This document shows positions 15,158-22,121 of a stretch of 22,121 nt of DNA, piece by piece. Made by a program: the position numbers and the translations under genes. Under the pieces are notes generated by a model. That model was not told the origin of the DNA. It saw nothing but the letters and a program-made list of their open reading frames with translations, and ran no database searches. The stretch is from a virus. Positions within the stretch are counted from its first letter, which is position 1; each line of letters starts with the position of its first letter. The stretch covers positions 1 through 22,121 of IMG/VR virus record IMGVR_UViG_3300042090_001157; one strand, 5' to 3'.

Positions 15158-15541
15158 TTAATTGTACACGACCCCTGGAATTGGCGCTGGAACCTTTACG
15201 TTCACAGGCTCAACCCACATCGCAATACTGCGACGAACATCATTGGTCGTAACATTAGCGATCTGTCTCGGATACCAACGGTTTTCAAGACCTAAGCGGC
15301 CATCCCACTCATAATCGGTAATGAGCCATTGAGAGCCATCATGAGCCTCAAAAACGGCCCCCGGCATCAGGTAAGTGAAGAAATCAGCGTCTTCCATAAT
15401 GGGGCTGAGCGGATTTGGCATTTGATTTTGAACACCAGGAGCCGTCTGTGCGAACTGACTAGATGCGTCCATTGCAGGATCTGCTTCTTCACAGATTTCA
15501 ACGTTGTCGGCAATTAGTGAAGCAAGATGTTTTGAGTCCAT
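15158..15541 (-). CDS. Small virion-module protein of unknown function
   Basis: Encodes 127 residues from an ATG with AGAGG upstream; the next gene starts 9 bp after its stop. The N-terminal third is acidic and flexible (VEICEEADPAMDASSQ). The rest looks like a compact beta domain (FFTYLMPGAVFEAHDGSQWL, DYEWDGRLGLENRWYPRQI). It may be a small neck or tail-completion protein from its position between connector-type genes and the sheath. No family is recognised. Confidence 0.7.
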   Translation of the reverse strand: MDSKHLASLIADNVEICEEADPAMDASSQFAQTAPGVQNQMPNPLSPIMEDADFFTYLMPGAVFEAHDGSQWLITDYEWDGRLGLENRWYPRQIANVTTNDVRRSIAMWVEPVNVKVPAPIPGVVYN

Positions 15542-15570
15542 GGGTAACCTCTATGATAGGGAGTAGAAAG

Positions 15571-15649
15571 TCATTTTTTGAGGCCGATGCCGATTTGCTT
15601 ATGGGTTATCCCATATTGGTAACCCCCTTTTACTAACATTTCTGCGATT
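15571..15649 (-). pseudogene. Out-of-frame C-terminal tail of the GIY-YIG gene
   Basis: After a run of six C (minus strand, 15655-15650) the annotated frame stops within six codons, but the -1 frame stays open to a TGA at 15571-15573. It encodes IAEMLVKGGYQYGITHKQIG. Joined to the upstream RRWVTNGIENRF, this rebuilds the W-N-G...R...E.L..G...G element that ends the other GIY-YIG protein (KKWINKNG, LEELPLFLEQGWKKGR). One extra C would restore the frame. Sequencing error, a real inactivating indel and programmed slippage are all possible. Confidence 0.65.
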
Positions 15650-16382
15650 GGGGGGTAGCGAATCTATTTTCAATCCCATTGGTTACCCACCTACGACCTT
15701 TACTGCTTTCACTTATTTTGCATCTTTCCTCATCTGAAACGTGACGACCTCGAAGACTCTCACTTATTTTTTTCTTCGTTTCGTCTGAAGGGTGTACACC
15801 CCGCATTCTCTCACTTTTCTTTCTCCGTGTTTCATCAGAATCCACCCGGCCCTGAGCCGCTTCACTATGTTTTCTTCTAGTTTCCTCAGATTGATGCACT
15901 CCGGTGTGCGCGATTCTCATTTTTTGTTTGGATTCTTCTGAATGTGGGGTAGTATGCCGCGCTTGCCCGGTAGCTAAGATTCGGAGTTTTTGAATCGTCT
16001 CATCAGACCGTTTCTTTCCAGAATTTCCTTTACTTATTTTTAATTTATCTTCTTTGGTGCGAGGGCCACGCTTTTGGCCTAGGCACGAACCCGCTGTGGG
16101 GCAAACATTATATAACGTGTAACCCAGATTTCTAAACATGTTCATCCATGCTTGCTCCTGACAGCGCAAGGTAGCATCCAAGGGATTTGTTTCCTCTATT
16201 ACTTCAAATTTAAAATTACTCTTTCCATATTTATTCCAAGAGTGCTGTAAATGAGGGCAGTGGTGCTTATTAGTATTAAGTAAGTAAACATGCTCCTTCC
16301 ATCTTCTTTCATGATAAGCAGAAGAGCCTACATAAACTTCATGTTTAAGTATATTGTAAATACAGTAGACAATGAACCTCAT
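15633..16382 (-). CDS. GIY-YIG homing endonuclease with NUMOD3 repeats, C terminus frameshifted
   Basis: Encodes 249 residues. The nuclease domain has FIVY (3-6), VYVG (16-19), the helix HERRWKEH (24-31), the metal-binding Glu at about 76 (CQEQAWM) and YN at 91-92. It is clearly related to the plus-strand endonuclease: both share EETN, LYN.C.TAGS and LGxKR. From residue 108 on there are about six NUMOD3-type DNA-binding repeats of the form SDETRRKxSExxxGR. The ATG overlaps the TGA of the upstream neck gene (ATGA), with no good ribosome binding site, so it may depend on translational coupling. The gene is AT-richer than its neighbours and sits between two virion genes without disrupting them, typical of a free-standing homing gene. 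The C-terminal motif is out of frame, see 15571-15649, so activity is doubtful. Confidence 0.88.
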   Translation of the reverse strand: MRFIVYCIYNILKHEVYVGSSAYHERRWKEHVYLLNTNKHHCPHLQHSWNKYGKSNFKFEVIEETNPLDATLRCQEQAWMNMFRNLGYTLYNVCPTAGSCLGQKRGPRTKEDKLKISKGNSGKKRSDETIQKLRILATGQARHTTPHSEESKQKMRIAHTGVHQSEETRRKHSEAAQGRVDSDETRRKKSERMRGVHPSDETKKKISESLRGRHVSDEERCKISESSKGRRWVTNGIENRFATPQSQKC

Positions 16383-17728
16383 AACATTATATTACCAAAG
16401 ACCACAGATCTTCCTTCAGGTTTCTTTTTATTATCCCATTGTTTATCGGGATGACCAGTCGGATTTGTAAGTGGTTCAGCCGGAAGCTCTCGCTTTTCAA
16501 CAAAACGAGGATCGTAGGTCTGAATGGGGAGGTTGGGGGGCTGCGGAGAGACCAGCGGGATGAGATAACGGGTGTCGTTGGGGCTCAGGAGATTCACATT
16601 GAAGTCCTGCTGTAACAAAACGCCACGGGGGGATTTGTAAACCGGATCAGAGATGACTAAGCGTTCACCATTACGACGAACAATGAAATCACCAGCTTGA
16701 ATCAAAGGAGTAGGGCCGAGATAAGAGCGGCTGGCTCGTTCCACCTTGACCCCACCTTCGTTTATGGTTCGGATTGCGGCTACATCGGGGTCGATGAATA
16801 GAATCTCATAGGGGCCATAATAACCTCCAATGATCCCAGTCTCATAGCACGACTCACATCCAGTTCTAGGCTCTCCATTGGCAATCAGGCACCCACATGG
16901 TGTTCCTTTTGTGCGTCTAATCATCAAATTAGCTGGCTCACCCGACTGTTCAAAAATGAAGGCATTCCTTCTGACCATTTCAGCATACATATAATCCATG
17001 CTGTCAATCTCATAGGTGGTCTTCACCTCAGTTCCGAAGAATCCAGGCTTATGGGCCTCATACCCTCCAGCCATAACCGGAACTACTGTATAGAATGTCC
17101 TTGTTCCCGCTGCACCAGCCAGATAAATATCGACATAATTCAATAGGGAGTAGTAAGTGATGGTTACGGTTCGGGTGGTGATCTCATTCTTAACAAAATC
17201 AGTGGTGGGAAGAACCGTGACCGATCCTTCTCCGCTGAGGCCGTATTGTTGAATGTAAATCAAAGCCTCTTGACCATCCACTCTGGCAACCGGCACAAAT
17301 TCACCGTCAATGGTGAGTTGCACATCACCTGGGTTATTCGCCACGGTCGGGTGTCTCTTGGGAACCGGAGTAGACCAAATAGGGGCGGTTGGAATTTTGA
17401 ATACGTATGACCCATCCCCACCAAAGCTCACCCAGTCGGCAGGTTGAACCGTATAGGTGACGGTCTGATAAGTGGTCTGATCCCGATAGAACGGAATGGG
17501 GAGAGGGTTACCTGAGTTCAGGAGAGCCCATGCGGTCGGGGAATCAAATGCTCTATATATATTGTAACCAACCACGTTCTTATCATCCGAGTTGGTCCAA
17601 CAGATGTCCCTAGAGCCATTATAGTTGCTGTTAAGAACAATAAGGTTCTGGACCATAGAAGGTTGCTCTGTATGCATGTGCATAGCAGGCCGGTGGTTCT
17701 CTGGATGATTGAAATGAAGCTCTGCCAT
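16379..17728 (-). CDS. Neck/connector-type virion protein with FnIII-like domain and cysteine cluster
   Basis: Encodes 449 residues. After a His-rich N terminus (HFNHPENHRPAMHMHTE) comes a fibronectin-III-like strand pattern (ICWTNSDDKNVVGYNIYRAF then PIPFYRDQT). A beta module follows (VQLTIDGEFVPVARVDGQEA), like those inserted in the sheath. Then a helix (EMVRRNAFIFEQSGEPANLM) leads to a putative metal site CGC...GCESC with GIIGGYYGPYEI, and a final domain with IQAGDFIVRRNGERLVISD. This architecture recurs in large myophage neck or head-tail joining proteins, though I cannot name the family. The ATG follows the upstream stop by three bases (17732-17728), with GGGA as weak ribosome binding site. 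Confidence 0.75.
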   Translation of the reverse strand: MAELHFNHPENHRPAMHMHTEQPSMVQNLIVLNSNYNGSRDICWTNSDDKNVVGYNIYRAFDSPTAWALLNSGNPLPIPFYRDQTTYQTVTYTVQPADWVSFGGDGSYVFKIPTAPIWSTPVPKRHPTVANNPGDVQLTIDGEFVPVARVDGQEALIYIQQYGLSGEGSVTVLPTTDFVKNEITTRTVTITYYSLLNYVDIYLAGAAGTRTFYTVVPVMAGGYEAHKPGFFGTEVKTTYEIDSMDYMYAEMVRRNAFIFEQSGEPANLMIRRTKGTPCGCLIANGEPRTGCESCYETGIIGGYYGPYEILFIDPDVAAIRTINEGGVKVERASRSYLGPTPLIQAGDFIVRRNGERLVISDPVYKSPRGVLLQQDFNVNLLSPNDTRYLIPLVSPQPPNLPIQTYDPRFVEKRELPAEPLTNPTGHPDKQWDNKKKPEGRSVVFGNIML

Positions 17729-17731
17729 GCA

Positions 17732-18595
17732 TTATCCCAGGAGCCAGCGGCTCTGACGAAGACCCACAGAGGCGGGGCGATTAGCAGTGATCAGAGGAGC
17801 CCAGATCTGGAACTCTGCGTCATATGCGCTGGCTAAATTTTGGTAAGTGGCAGCCTTATTAATGTCTAGACTCACACCATTCAAACTATAGCCAAATTCC
17901 TCAGCAGCCCATCTGGCACCTTCAGAAGATAAGCATTTTGCGGCTGCGCCCAAGGCTGCGGCCTCTCCCCAGTCATTCCCACCCCTAGAAACTGGCAGGG
18001 TGTCGAGGGAGTAGTTGTACCAATTCATCGGGTTCCAAGTATTAAGCTGAGCGATGGCCAACTTGAGCATTCGAATAATGGTGTGGTCTTCCCAGATGAA
18101 CCCTACTCTTGATGTGTATCCGGCTACGGTTTTAGCAGGGGTTGGGGGACGGAAATGATAATTTCTATCCGGATTAGTGTCAGAAAGAAGCTCTCTAACC
18201 TTCATAACCAGTTCAGCAGTCTGCGGGGTCACTCCGGGGCGCATGGCGAGGTAGACACTCATCGCTTCCACGGAGTTGGTTGGGGGATTGAACTCCACTA
18301 CCTCGAAATCTTCATAGATAGTGGAAATAGGGTCGCCTGCGTTTTGAGCCACATACCATACGAGCTTGAACTGACCAGTCCAGATAGTGGGGATGGCCAT
18401 TTGCACATAATAAACCCCTGTCCACCTCTGCTGAGGGGTCAGATTGGGTTGACTCATGAGAGTTTCAACCCCGTTTACCGCTGAAAAAATACTGTAAGTG
18501 ATGGTGGCGGGGTTGAAGGGAGCCCCGTGTTCATCTCTGATGGTGATCGAGAGATCCCCAGGACCAAGCTGCCGACCAGATGCAATTGCTATCAT
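17732..18595 (-). CDS. Neck/connector-type virion protein, first gene of the late module
   Basis: I chose ATG 18595 (MIAIASGRQLGPGD) because GTGAGG lies 6 nt upstream; earlier ATGs at 18616 and 18679 lack one, and the latter overlaps the divergent helicase gene. The product is 287 residues. An N-terminal beta domain (about 1-110) contains DLSITIRDEHGAPFNPATI and RWTGVYYVQMAIP and looks immunoglobulin-like. A helical C-terminal half follows (QTAELVMKVRELLSDTNPDR, AAALGAAAKCLSSEGARWAA), with NPMNWYNYSLDTLP between. This two-part layout recurs in head-tail connector or neck proteins of large phages. The exact role is inferred from composition and from its place at the head of the virion operon. 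Confidence 0.7.
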   Translation of the reverse strand: MIAIASGRQLGPGDLSITIRDEHGAPFNPATITYSIFSAVNGVETLMSQPNLTPQQRWTGVYYVQMAIPTIWTGQFKLVWYVAQNAGDPISTIYEDFEVVEFNPPTNSVEAMSVYLAMRPGVTPQTAELVMKVRELLSDTNPDRNYHFRPPTPAKTVAGYTSRVGFIWEDHTIIRMLKLAIAQLNTWNPMNWYNYSLDTLPVSRGGNDWGEAAALGAAAKCLSSEGARWAAEEFGYSLNGVSLDINKAATYQNLASAYDAEFQIWAPLITANRPASVGLRQSRWLLG

Positions 18596-18649
18596 ACGAA
18601 TCCTCACCAAAGGCATAGGTAGACGGAAAGTTTTGAGTAATATCTGGGT
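18596..18649. promoter_or_regulatory. Divergent intergenic region between late and replication-type genes
   Basis: Transcription diverges across 54 bp. Promoters for the plus-strand helicase operon, and perhaps the minus-strand virion operon, should lie here or just inside the genes. On the plus strand TAATAT at 18638-18643 resembles a -10 box, but it is only 6 nt from the ATG and there is no Shine-Dalgarno site before that ATG. A leaderless transcript or a more upstream promoter is possible. No convincing -35 element is seen. Confidence 0.35.
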
Positions 18650-21391
18650 ATGGACTTCTCTGCTCTGAATGACGAACAACGCCTAGCTGTAATACACCCT
18701 ATCGGAACCCCCGCTGCAATCTGTGCGGGGGCGGGGAGTGGCAAAACCACCGTTTTGACAGCCAGAATTAAACATCTTATAGATGATGAGGTATCCCCGA
18801 AGCGGATCCTTGCCCTCACCTTCACCAACAAAGCTGCAAACGAGATCCTGGAACGGGTCGGCATGGCGGCTGAGCCAAATCATCCCTGGATTGGTACGAT
18901 TCACTCATTAGCGTTGAGTGCGATCCGTCGAGCCCCCAAGGGGTTCGGTCTGAATGAAAAAGTCACCCCTCTGGATGAATATGACCAGAAGGAGATGCTG
19001 AAGAAGTTGATCGAAGACCGAGAGTTGGGAGACATACTCAACCCCTACTTGCTCAAGGACAAGCTATCCTATCATCGGGCCAGAGGAGTGGGGTTCCGGG
19101 TCGATTACACCTCTGAGGTGCATCAGAAGGCTCTGGTGGCCCATGCGGGGTATCATGCGATGTCCACTCAGGAGTTAGAAATCTGGCTGGCTTATGAGAA
19201 GCAGAAAACCCATGATTCGGTCGTGGATTTTGATGATATGATTCATTTGTTCGTACGAAGGGGGCAAACAGATGAAAGGTGGCTTCACAATCTTCAACGG
19301 CAGTTCGATTTTGTGCTGATGGATGAGGCCCAGGACACTAACACTTGTCACCCCCCAGGGACAATGATTCGTAAACTAATGGGCATGGATGGGATCAAAG
19401 CAGTGCATGGAGAAGTTCCCATAGAATCCCTTCAAAATGAGGATAGAGTTATTCCTTGGGAGCGGGGACATGGCAAATTAATTATGCATGGATCCCCTAT
19501 CACTATTGGAAAACGTGAGTATAGCGGAGAGCTTATAAATATTACTTATGGGGAGAGAAGCCTTCAAATGACTCCAGATCATCGGGTGTATGTTGCTCTA
19601 AATGATAGTAATAGCTATGCTATCTACTTAATGTGGAGAGCGGAATTTGGTTTTCGAGTTGGGCAATGTTCACTAAGTTATAGGAGATCAGGCTGTGGCC
19701 CTTATGGGGGGTTCGTACGACGAATTCAAGAAGAGAAGGCAGATAAGGCGTGGATTCTAAAAGTCGTAGAAACTAAGCAGGAATCACGAGCATGGGAACA
19801 GATAATCTCATGTCAATATGGAATTCCTATGACTCAATTTGAACCTACAAATGGAGAAAGACACGAAGAATTAATCCGTTTGGTATTTAATGAAGTAACA
19901 GGAGATGGAGTAAGCTGTTTAAGAACTTATGGACGTTTATTTAGCTACCCTTTATATTCAAAAGAAAGTAGTGAAGTAAATGCAATCCATAAACGATGGT
20001 GTGAAACTAGAGCTACTAATTTAATTCCAGGACTAATGTCTCTCCCATCCCCAGAGACATGTAAAAGAATTATCATAGAAAAAGTCGAAAGAATTCCTTA
20101 TTCTGGCCCGGTATATTCCATGGATGTTAAAGACTATCATACTTACGTAGCTAATGGGATTGTAGTAAAAAATTGTCAATGGAGCATGATTAATCTCTTG
20201 TTGCCCCCTGGTAACTTCAATATGCTCTGCGTGGGGGACATCAATCAGTCCATTTACGGATTCAATGGTGCTAACCCCGGCATTCTCTTGAATTACACTA
20301 AAGAATGGCGAGGAGTGCAACCAAAGCTCTACAAACTAGAACGAAATCACCGGTCAGTCCCTGAAATCGTCACCCTGGCGAACAAGGTCCAGACTTTCAT
20401 GACCGACACGATTCCTCTCCGCATGGAATCCCATCGTGGAGGGAAGGATGAGCACGGTCAGATCATTCTCCGGCACTCCAATACCCCCAGAGACTTGGCG
20501 GAATCGATAAGTGTGGAGATTTTGAACAAAACTGCAAAAGTTCAATACAAAGACATCGCCATTCTTGTCCGTGCAGGGTCTCAGGTCCGTGATATTGAGA
20601 CCGAATTGGTAAAGAATCGAATCCCCTACATCATTCGGGGAGCAATGGGGCTGTTGCAGGCTGAAGAAGTCAAGGATATCCTTTCTTATCTCAAAATCGC
20701 ATCTAATCCTCATGATTTCTCAGCCATGCGACGGTCTAGCATGGTGCCAAAGCGTGGTGTTGGGGATGCAGCATTGGATAAGGTGCTTCTGAATGCCAAT
20801 CTGAAGCATGAGGGTAACTTAGTTGAGAGTTTGCGGGGAAGCCAGCTTCAAAAACTGGAAGGGTACCTCAATATTGTCGATGAATTGATGAGACGCTCCC
20901 ATGATCCTTCAGACGCGATTGACTATCTGGTCAGAGCCATCGGGTATGAGTCATATCTGAGGAAAAAATACGAGAAGCACAAGGACAAGATTGAGCAAAA
21001 GCTGAATAATATCGTGCGACTCAAGGAGATGATCAATGCGTTAATGGCCGAAAGGGAGATGACGATTGATGATGTGGTATTCCAGCTAACGATGCAGGAT
21101 CAAAAGGACATCGGTGGAGAAGGAAAAATCGTTATCAGCACCATCCATGCGGCGAAAGGGTTGGAGTGGAAGACTGTTTATGTCGTGGGGCTCTATGACG
21201 GCAGCCTTCCTCACAAATTCTGCACCTCAGACGAAGAAATCAGTGAAGAAAGACGCCTATTTTACGTGGCTTGCACCAGGGCCAAGGATACGTTAGTGCT
21301 TGGGGTGCCAGCAGCAATTGAATTTGCCTATAAAGAACCACAGTGGGTGGCTCCGAGTAGGTTCTTAACTGAGCTAGGGGTGTGCAAATGA
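18650..21391 (+). CDS. UvrD/PcrA-type superfamily 1 DNA helicase containing an intein
   Basis: The precursor is 913 residues; removing the intein (233-508) leaves a 637-residue helicase, close to the size of Rep or UvrD. All SF1A motifs are present: Q motif LNDEQRLAV (6-14), Walker A AGAGSGKTT (26-34), Ia LTFTNKAA, Ib IGTIHSLAL, Walker B DEAQD (225-229), III VGDINQSIYGFNGA, IV LERNHRS, V VISTIHAAKGLEW and VI ERRLFYVACTRAKD. It would unwind DNA 3' to 5' in ATP-dependent phage replication, recombination or repair. The intein splits motif II just after DEAQDTNT, so the helicase should be inactive until splicing restores DEAQDTNTCQW. The flanks are GC-richer than the intein. The start MDFSALNDEQ is set by family alignment; no ribosome binding site is obvious. 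The next gene overlaps by ATGA. Confidence 0.93.
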   Translation: MDFSALNDEQRLAVIHPIGTPAAICAGAGSGKTTVLTARIKHLIDDEVSPKRILALTFTNKAANEILERVGMAAEPNHPWIGTIHSLALSAIRRAPKGFGLNEKVTPLDEYDQKEMLKKLIEDRELGDILNPYLLKDKLSYHRARGVGFRVDYTSEVHQKALVAHAGYHAMSTQELEIWLAYEKQKTHDSVVDFDDMIHLFVRRGQTDERWLHNLQRQFDFVLMDEAQDTNTCHPPGTMIRKLMGMDGIKAVHGEVPIESLQNEDRVIPWERGHGKLIMHGSPITIGKREYSGELINITYGERSLQMTPDHRVYVALNDSNSYAIYLMWRAEFGFRVGQCSLSYRRSGCGPYGGFVRRIQEEKADKAWILKVVETKQESRAWEQIISCQYGIPMTQFEPTNGERHEELIRLVFNEVTGDGVSCLRTYGRLFSYPLYSKESSEVNAIHKRWCETRATNLIPGLMSLPSPETCKRIIIEKVERIPYSGPVYSMDVKDYHTYVANGIVVKNCQWSMINLLLPPGNFNMLCVGDINQSIYGFNGANPGILLNYTKEWRGVQPKLYKLERNHRSVPEIVTLANKVQTFMTDTIPLRMESHRGGKDEHGQIILRHSNTPRDLAESISVEILNKTAKVQYKDIAILVRAGSQVRDIETELVKNRIPYIIRGAMGLLQAEEVKDILSYLKIASNPHDFSAMRRSSMVPKRGVGDAALDKVLLNANLKHEGNLVESLRGSQLQKLEGYLNIVDELMRRSHDPSDAIDYLVRAIGYESYLRKKYEKHKDKIEQKLNNIVRLKEMINALMAEREMTIDDVVFQLTMQDQKDIGGEGKIVISTIHAAKGLEWKTVYVVGLYDGSLPHKFCTSDEEISEERRLFYVACTRAKDTLVLGVPAAIEFAYKEPQWVAPSRFLTELGVCK
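19346..20173 (+). mobile_element. Intein in helicase motif II, with a putative GIY-YIG-like nuclease domain
   Basis: The intein spans residues 233-508, 276 in all. Block A starts with the nucleophile Cys233 (CHPPGTM). Block B is LQMTPDHRVYVAL, with the TxxH Thr308 and His311. Block F is YSMDVKDYHTYVANGIVV, followed by block G Lys507-Asn508 and the +1 nucleophile Cys509. The usual penultimate His is Lys here. Between the splicing halves, no LAGLIDADG or HNH motif is seen. Instead residues about 323-397 show YLM (326-328), RVG (336-338), an Arg-rich helix, a strand AWILKV and a Glu (383, AWEQ), in the order of the GIY-YIG fold. The DNA is AT-rich with many AGA, ATA and TTA codons, unlike the helicase. 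Splicing is strongly expected; nuclease activity is a guess. Confidence 0.92.
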
Positions 21392-22035
21392 GACAAATCA
21401 AAATTGCCTTCTCCGGATTAATGAGATCTGGCAAAGATGCATGTGGTGATTACATCATAAAAAAGCATGGAGGGGTGATCAAACGATTTGCTGAGCCACT
21501 TTATGATATCATGCACTATGCTCAACGGCGATGCCGACTACCTGAAACAAAATGGCGGAAGTTCCTTCAAGTAGTCGGCACAGAGCTATTCAGAGCGGAG
21601 CACCCTGGTATATGGGTGAATCTACTAATCGAAGAGGTAGTAGACTTAGACCCATCAGTAAATATTATCGTAGTGGATGCAAGATTCAATGATGAATTTG
21701 AAGCCCTCAAGAAAGCAGGGTTCCTCCTGGTCAAAATAATCAGAACAGACGCAGAGCGAGAGGCAGAAGAGCGAGTAAGCAGTGAAGTAGCTCGTCATGC
21801 TTCAGAAGTTGACATGTTATCCTATGAGGGATTTGACCATGTGATCGTCAATTGTGGCACATTGGAAGACCTCTATCGCTCCGTAGACCGTTTGATTGAG
21901 AGCCAGTTCAGAGAAGAAGATCCCTGCCATTGGTATGATCCCGAAGTCGTAGAGGGAGCAGATGACAAATGGGCCTTCATCCGGGGTATGAAGGGGCCCG
22001 CACCTGACCTGGATGACTTCGGGCACCCGATTTAA
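21388..22035 (+). CDS. Deoxynucleoside monophosphate kinase
   Basis: I chose ATG 21388, which overlaps the helicase stop as ATGA and has GGGG upstream; a GTG two codons earlier is less likely. The 215 residues start MRQIKIAFSGLMRSGKDA, where GLMRSGKD is the P-loop of the phage dNMP kinase family (T4 gp1 type). Further support comes from IIVVDARFNDEFEALKKAGF, the strand-helix pair after the substrate region, followed by LVKIIRTDAERE and RHASE of the lid/nucleotide-binding section, and from the C-terminal DHVIVNCGTLEDLYRSVD. The enzyme phosphorylates dNMPs to dNDPs for phage DNA synthesis. Length is close to T4 gp1 (about 240). Co-transcription with the helicase fits a replication operon. Confidence 0.85.
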   Translation: MRQIKIAFSGLMRSGKDACGDYIIKKHGGVIKRFAEPLYDIMHYAQRRCRLPETKWRKFLQVVGTELFRAEHPGIWVNLLIEEVVDLDPSVNIIVVDARFNDEFEALKKAGFLLVKIIRTDAEREAEERVSSEVARHASEVDMLSYEGFDHVIVNCGTLEDLYRSVDRLIESQFREEDPCHWYDPEVVEGADDKWAFIRGMKGPAPDLDDFGHPI

Positions 22036-22121
22036 CTAGCTTGCTTAAGTTTCTTCTTTAACTTTTCTTTTTTAGTCAGAGTGGGGCACCGGTCAACGGA
22101 TCGCCCCACTAATTGTTTGCT
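22032..22121 (-). CDS. C terminus of a convergent gene entering from the right edge
   Basis: A minus-strand frame is open from the window edge to a TAA at 22034-22032, which overlaps the kinase stop on the other strand. It encodes 29 residues ending TKKEKLKKKLKQAS, a basic helical tail. The frame and the tail-to-tail overlap fit dense phage packing, but 29 codons are too few to prove coding. No function can be given. Confidence 0.4.
   Translation of the reverse strand, partial: SKQLVGRSVDRCPTLTKKEKLKKKLKQAS
22080..22110. terminator. Possible terminator hairpin after the kinase gene
   Basis: AGTGGGGC (22080-22087) pairs with GCCCCACT (22103-22110) around a 15-nt loop. On the plus strand it is followed by AATTGTTT, a weak T tract. 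It lies 44 bp after the kinase stop but also inside the possible convergent reading frame, so it may be coincidental. Confidence 0.4.

Noticed and set aside
15541-15640. A second group I intron next to the second GIY-YIG gene
   Set aside because: No R- or S-like core elements or P7 pairing are visible there; GGGTTA/TAACCC at 15603-15625 is just a short inverted repeat within the frameshifted tail.
18596-18679. Longer N terminus for the first neck-type gene (start at 18679)
   Set aside because: It would overlap the divergent helicase start and lacks a ribosome binding site, whereas ATG 18595 has GTGAGG at proper spacing.
19346-20173. LAGLIDADG homing endonuclease in the intein
   Set aside because: The 276-residue intein is shorter than typical LAGLIDADG inteins and neither copy of the motif can be seen.

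Overview
The window reads as part of a large tailed bacteriophage genome with a contractile tail (Caudoviricetes, myovirus-type). The evidence is a recognisable tail sheath protein, a tail tube candidate, a prohead-protease-like protein, an acidic scaffold-like protein and a phage-type deoxynucleoside monophosphate kinase, all in tightly packed genes with short gaps, ATGA or TAATG junctions and clear Shine-Dalgarno sites. The host cannot be named from the sequence. The late genes have fairly balanced base composition. The homing elements are visibly richer in A and T.

Layout. From about 18.6 kb down to the left edge, the minus strand carries one long virion module. In transcription order it encodes two neck/connector-type proteins (18595-16379), a GIY-YIG homing endonuclease with a frameshifted C terminus (16382-15571), a small protein, a 530-residue virion protein, an FmdB-like zinc-ribbon protein and a giant 1291-residue tail sheath (13030-9155). 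It continues with a beta-rich 250-residue protein, an 818-residue zinc-motif protein, the tail tube, a protein of unknown function, a prohead-protease-like protein, a scaffold-like acidic protein, a terminator, a protein of unknown function, an intron-split decoration-type protein and the first codons of the next gene. The order sheath, tube, protease, scaffold resembles the T4 order gp18-gp19-gp21-gp22, so the gene cut by the left edge may be the major capsid protein (inference from position only). At 18.6 kb transcription diverges. The plus strand then carries a UvrD/PcrA-type helicase interrupted by an intein, and a dNMP kinase overlapping it by ATGA. The tail of a convergent minus-strand gene enters at the right edge.

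The most interesting content is a cluster of selfish elements. (1) A compact group I intron of about 244 nt (about 850-607, minus strand) shows P, Q, R and S core elements in order, a P7 pairing, P8 and P9 hairpins and a P1 hairpin. It appears to split a virion gene whose first exon encodes only about 15 codons. (2) A free-standing GIY-YIG endonuclease gene sits 159 bp away on the opposite strand, an arrangement that suggests collaborative homing. (3) A second, related GIY-YIG gene has its C-terminal motif moved out of frame at a six-C run. (4) A 276-residue intein sits inside helicase motif II, with Lys instead of His at the penultimate position and a central domain that looks like a diverged GIY-YIG nuclease and not LAGLIDADG.

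No tRNA, rRNA, CRISPR array or insertion sequence was seen. Apart from the intron region there is no gene-free stretch longer than 300 bases.
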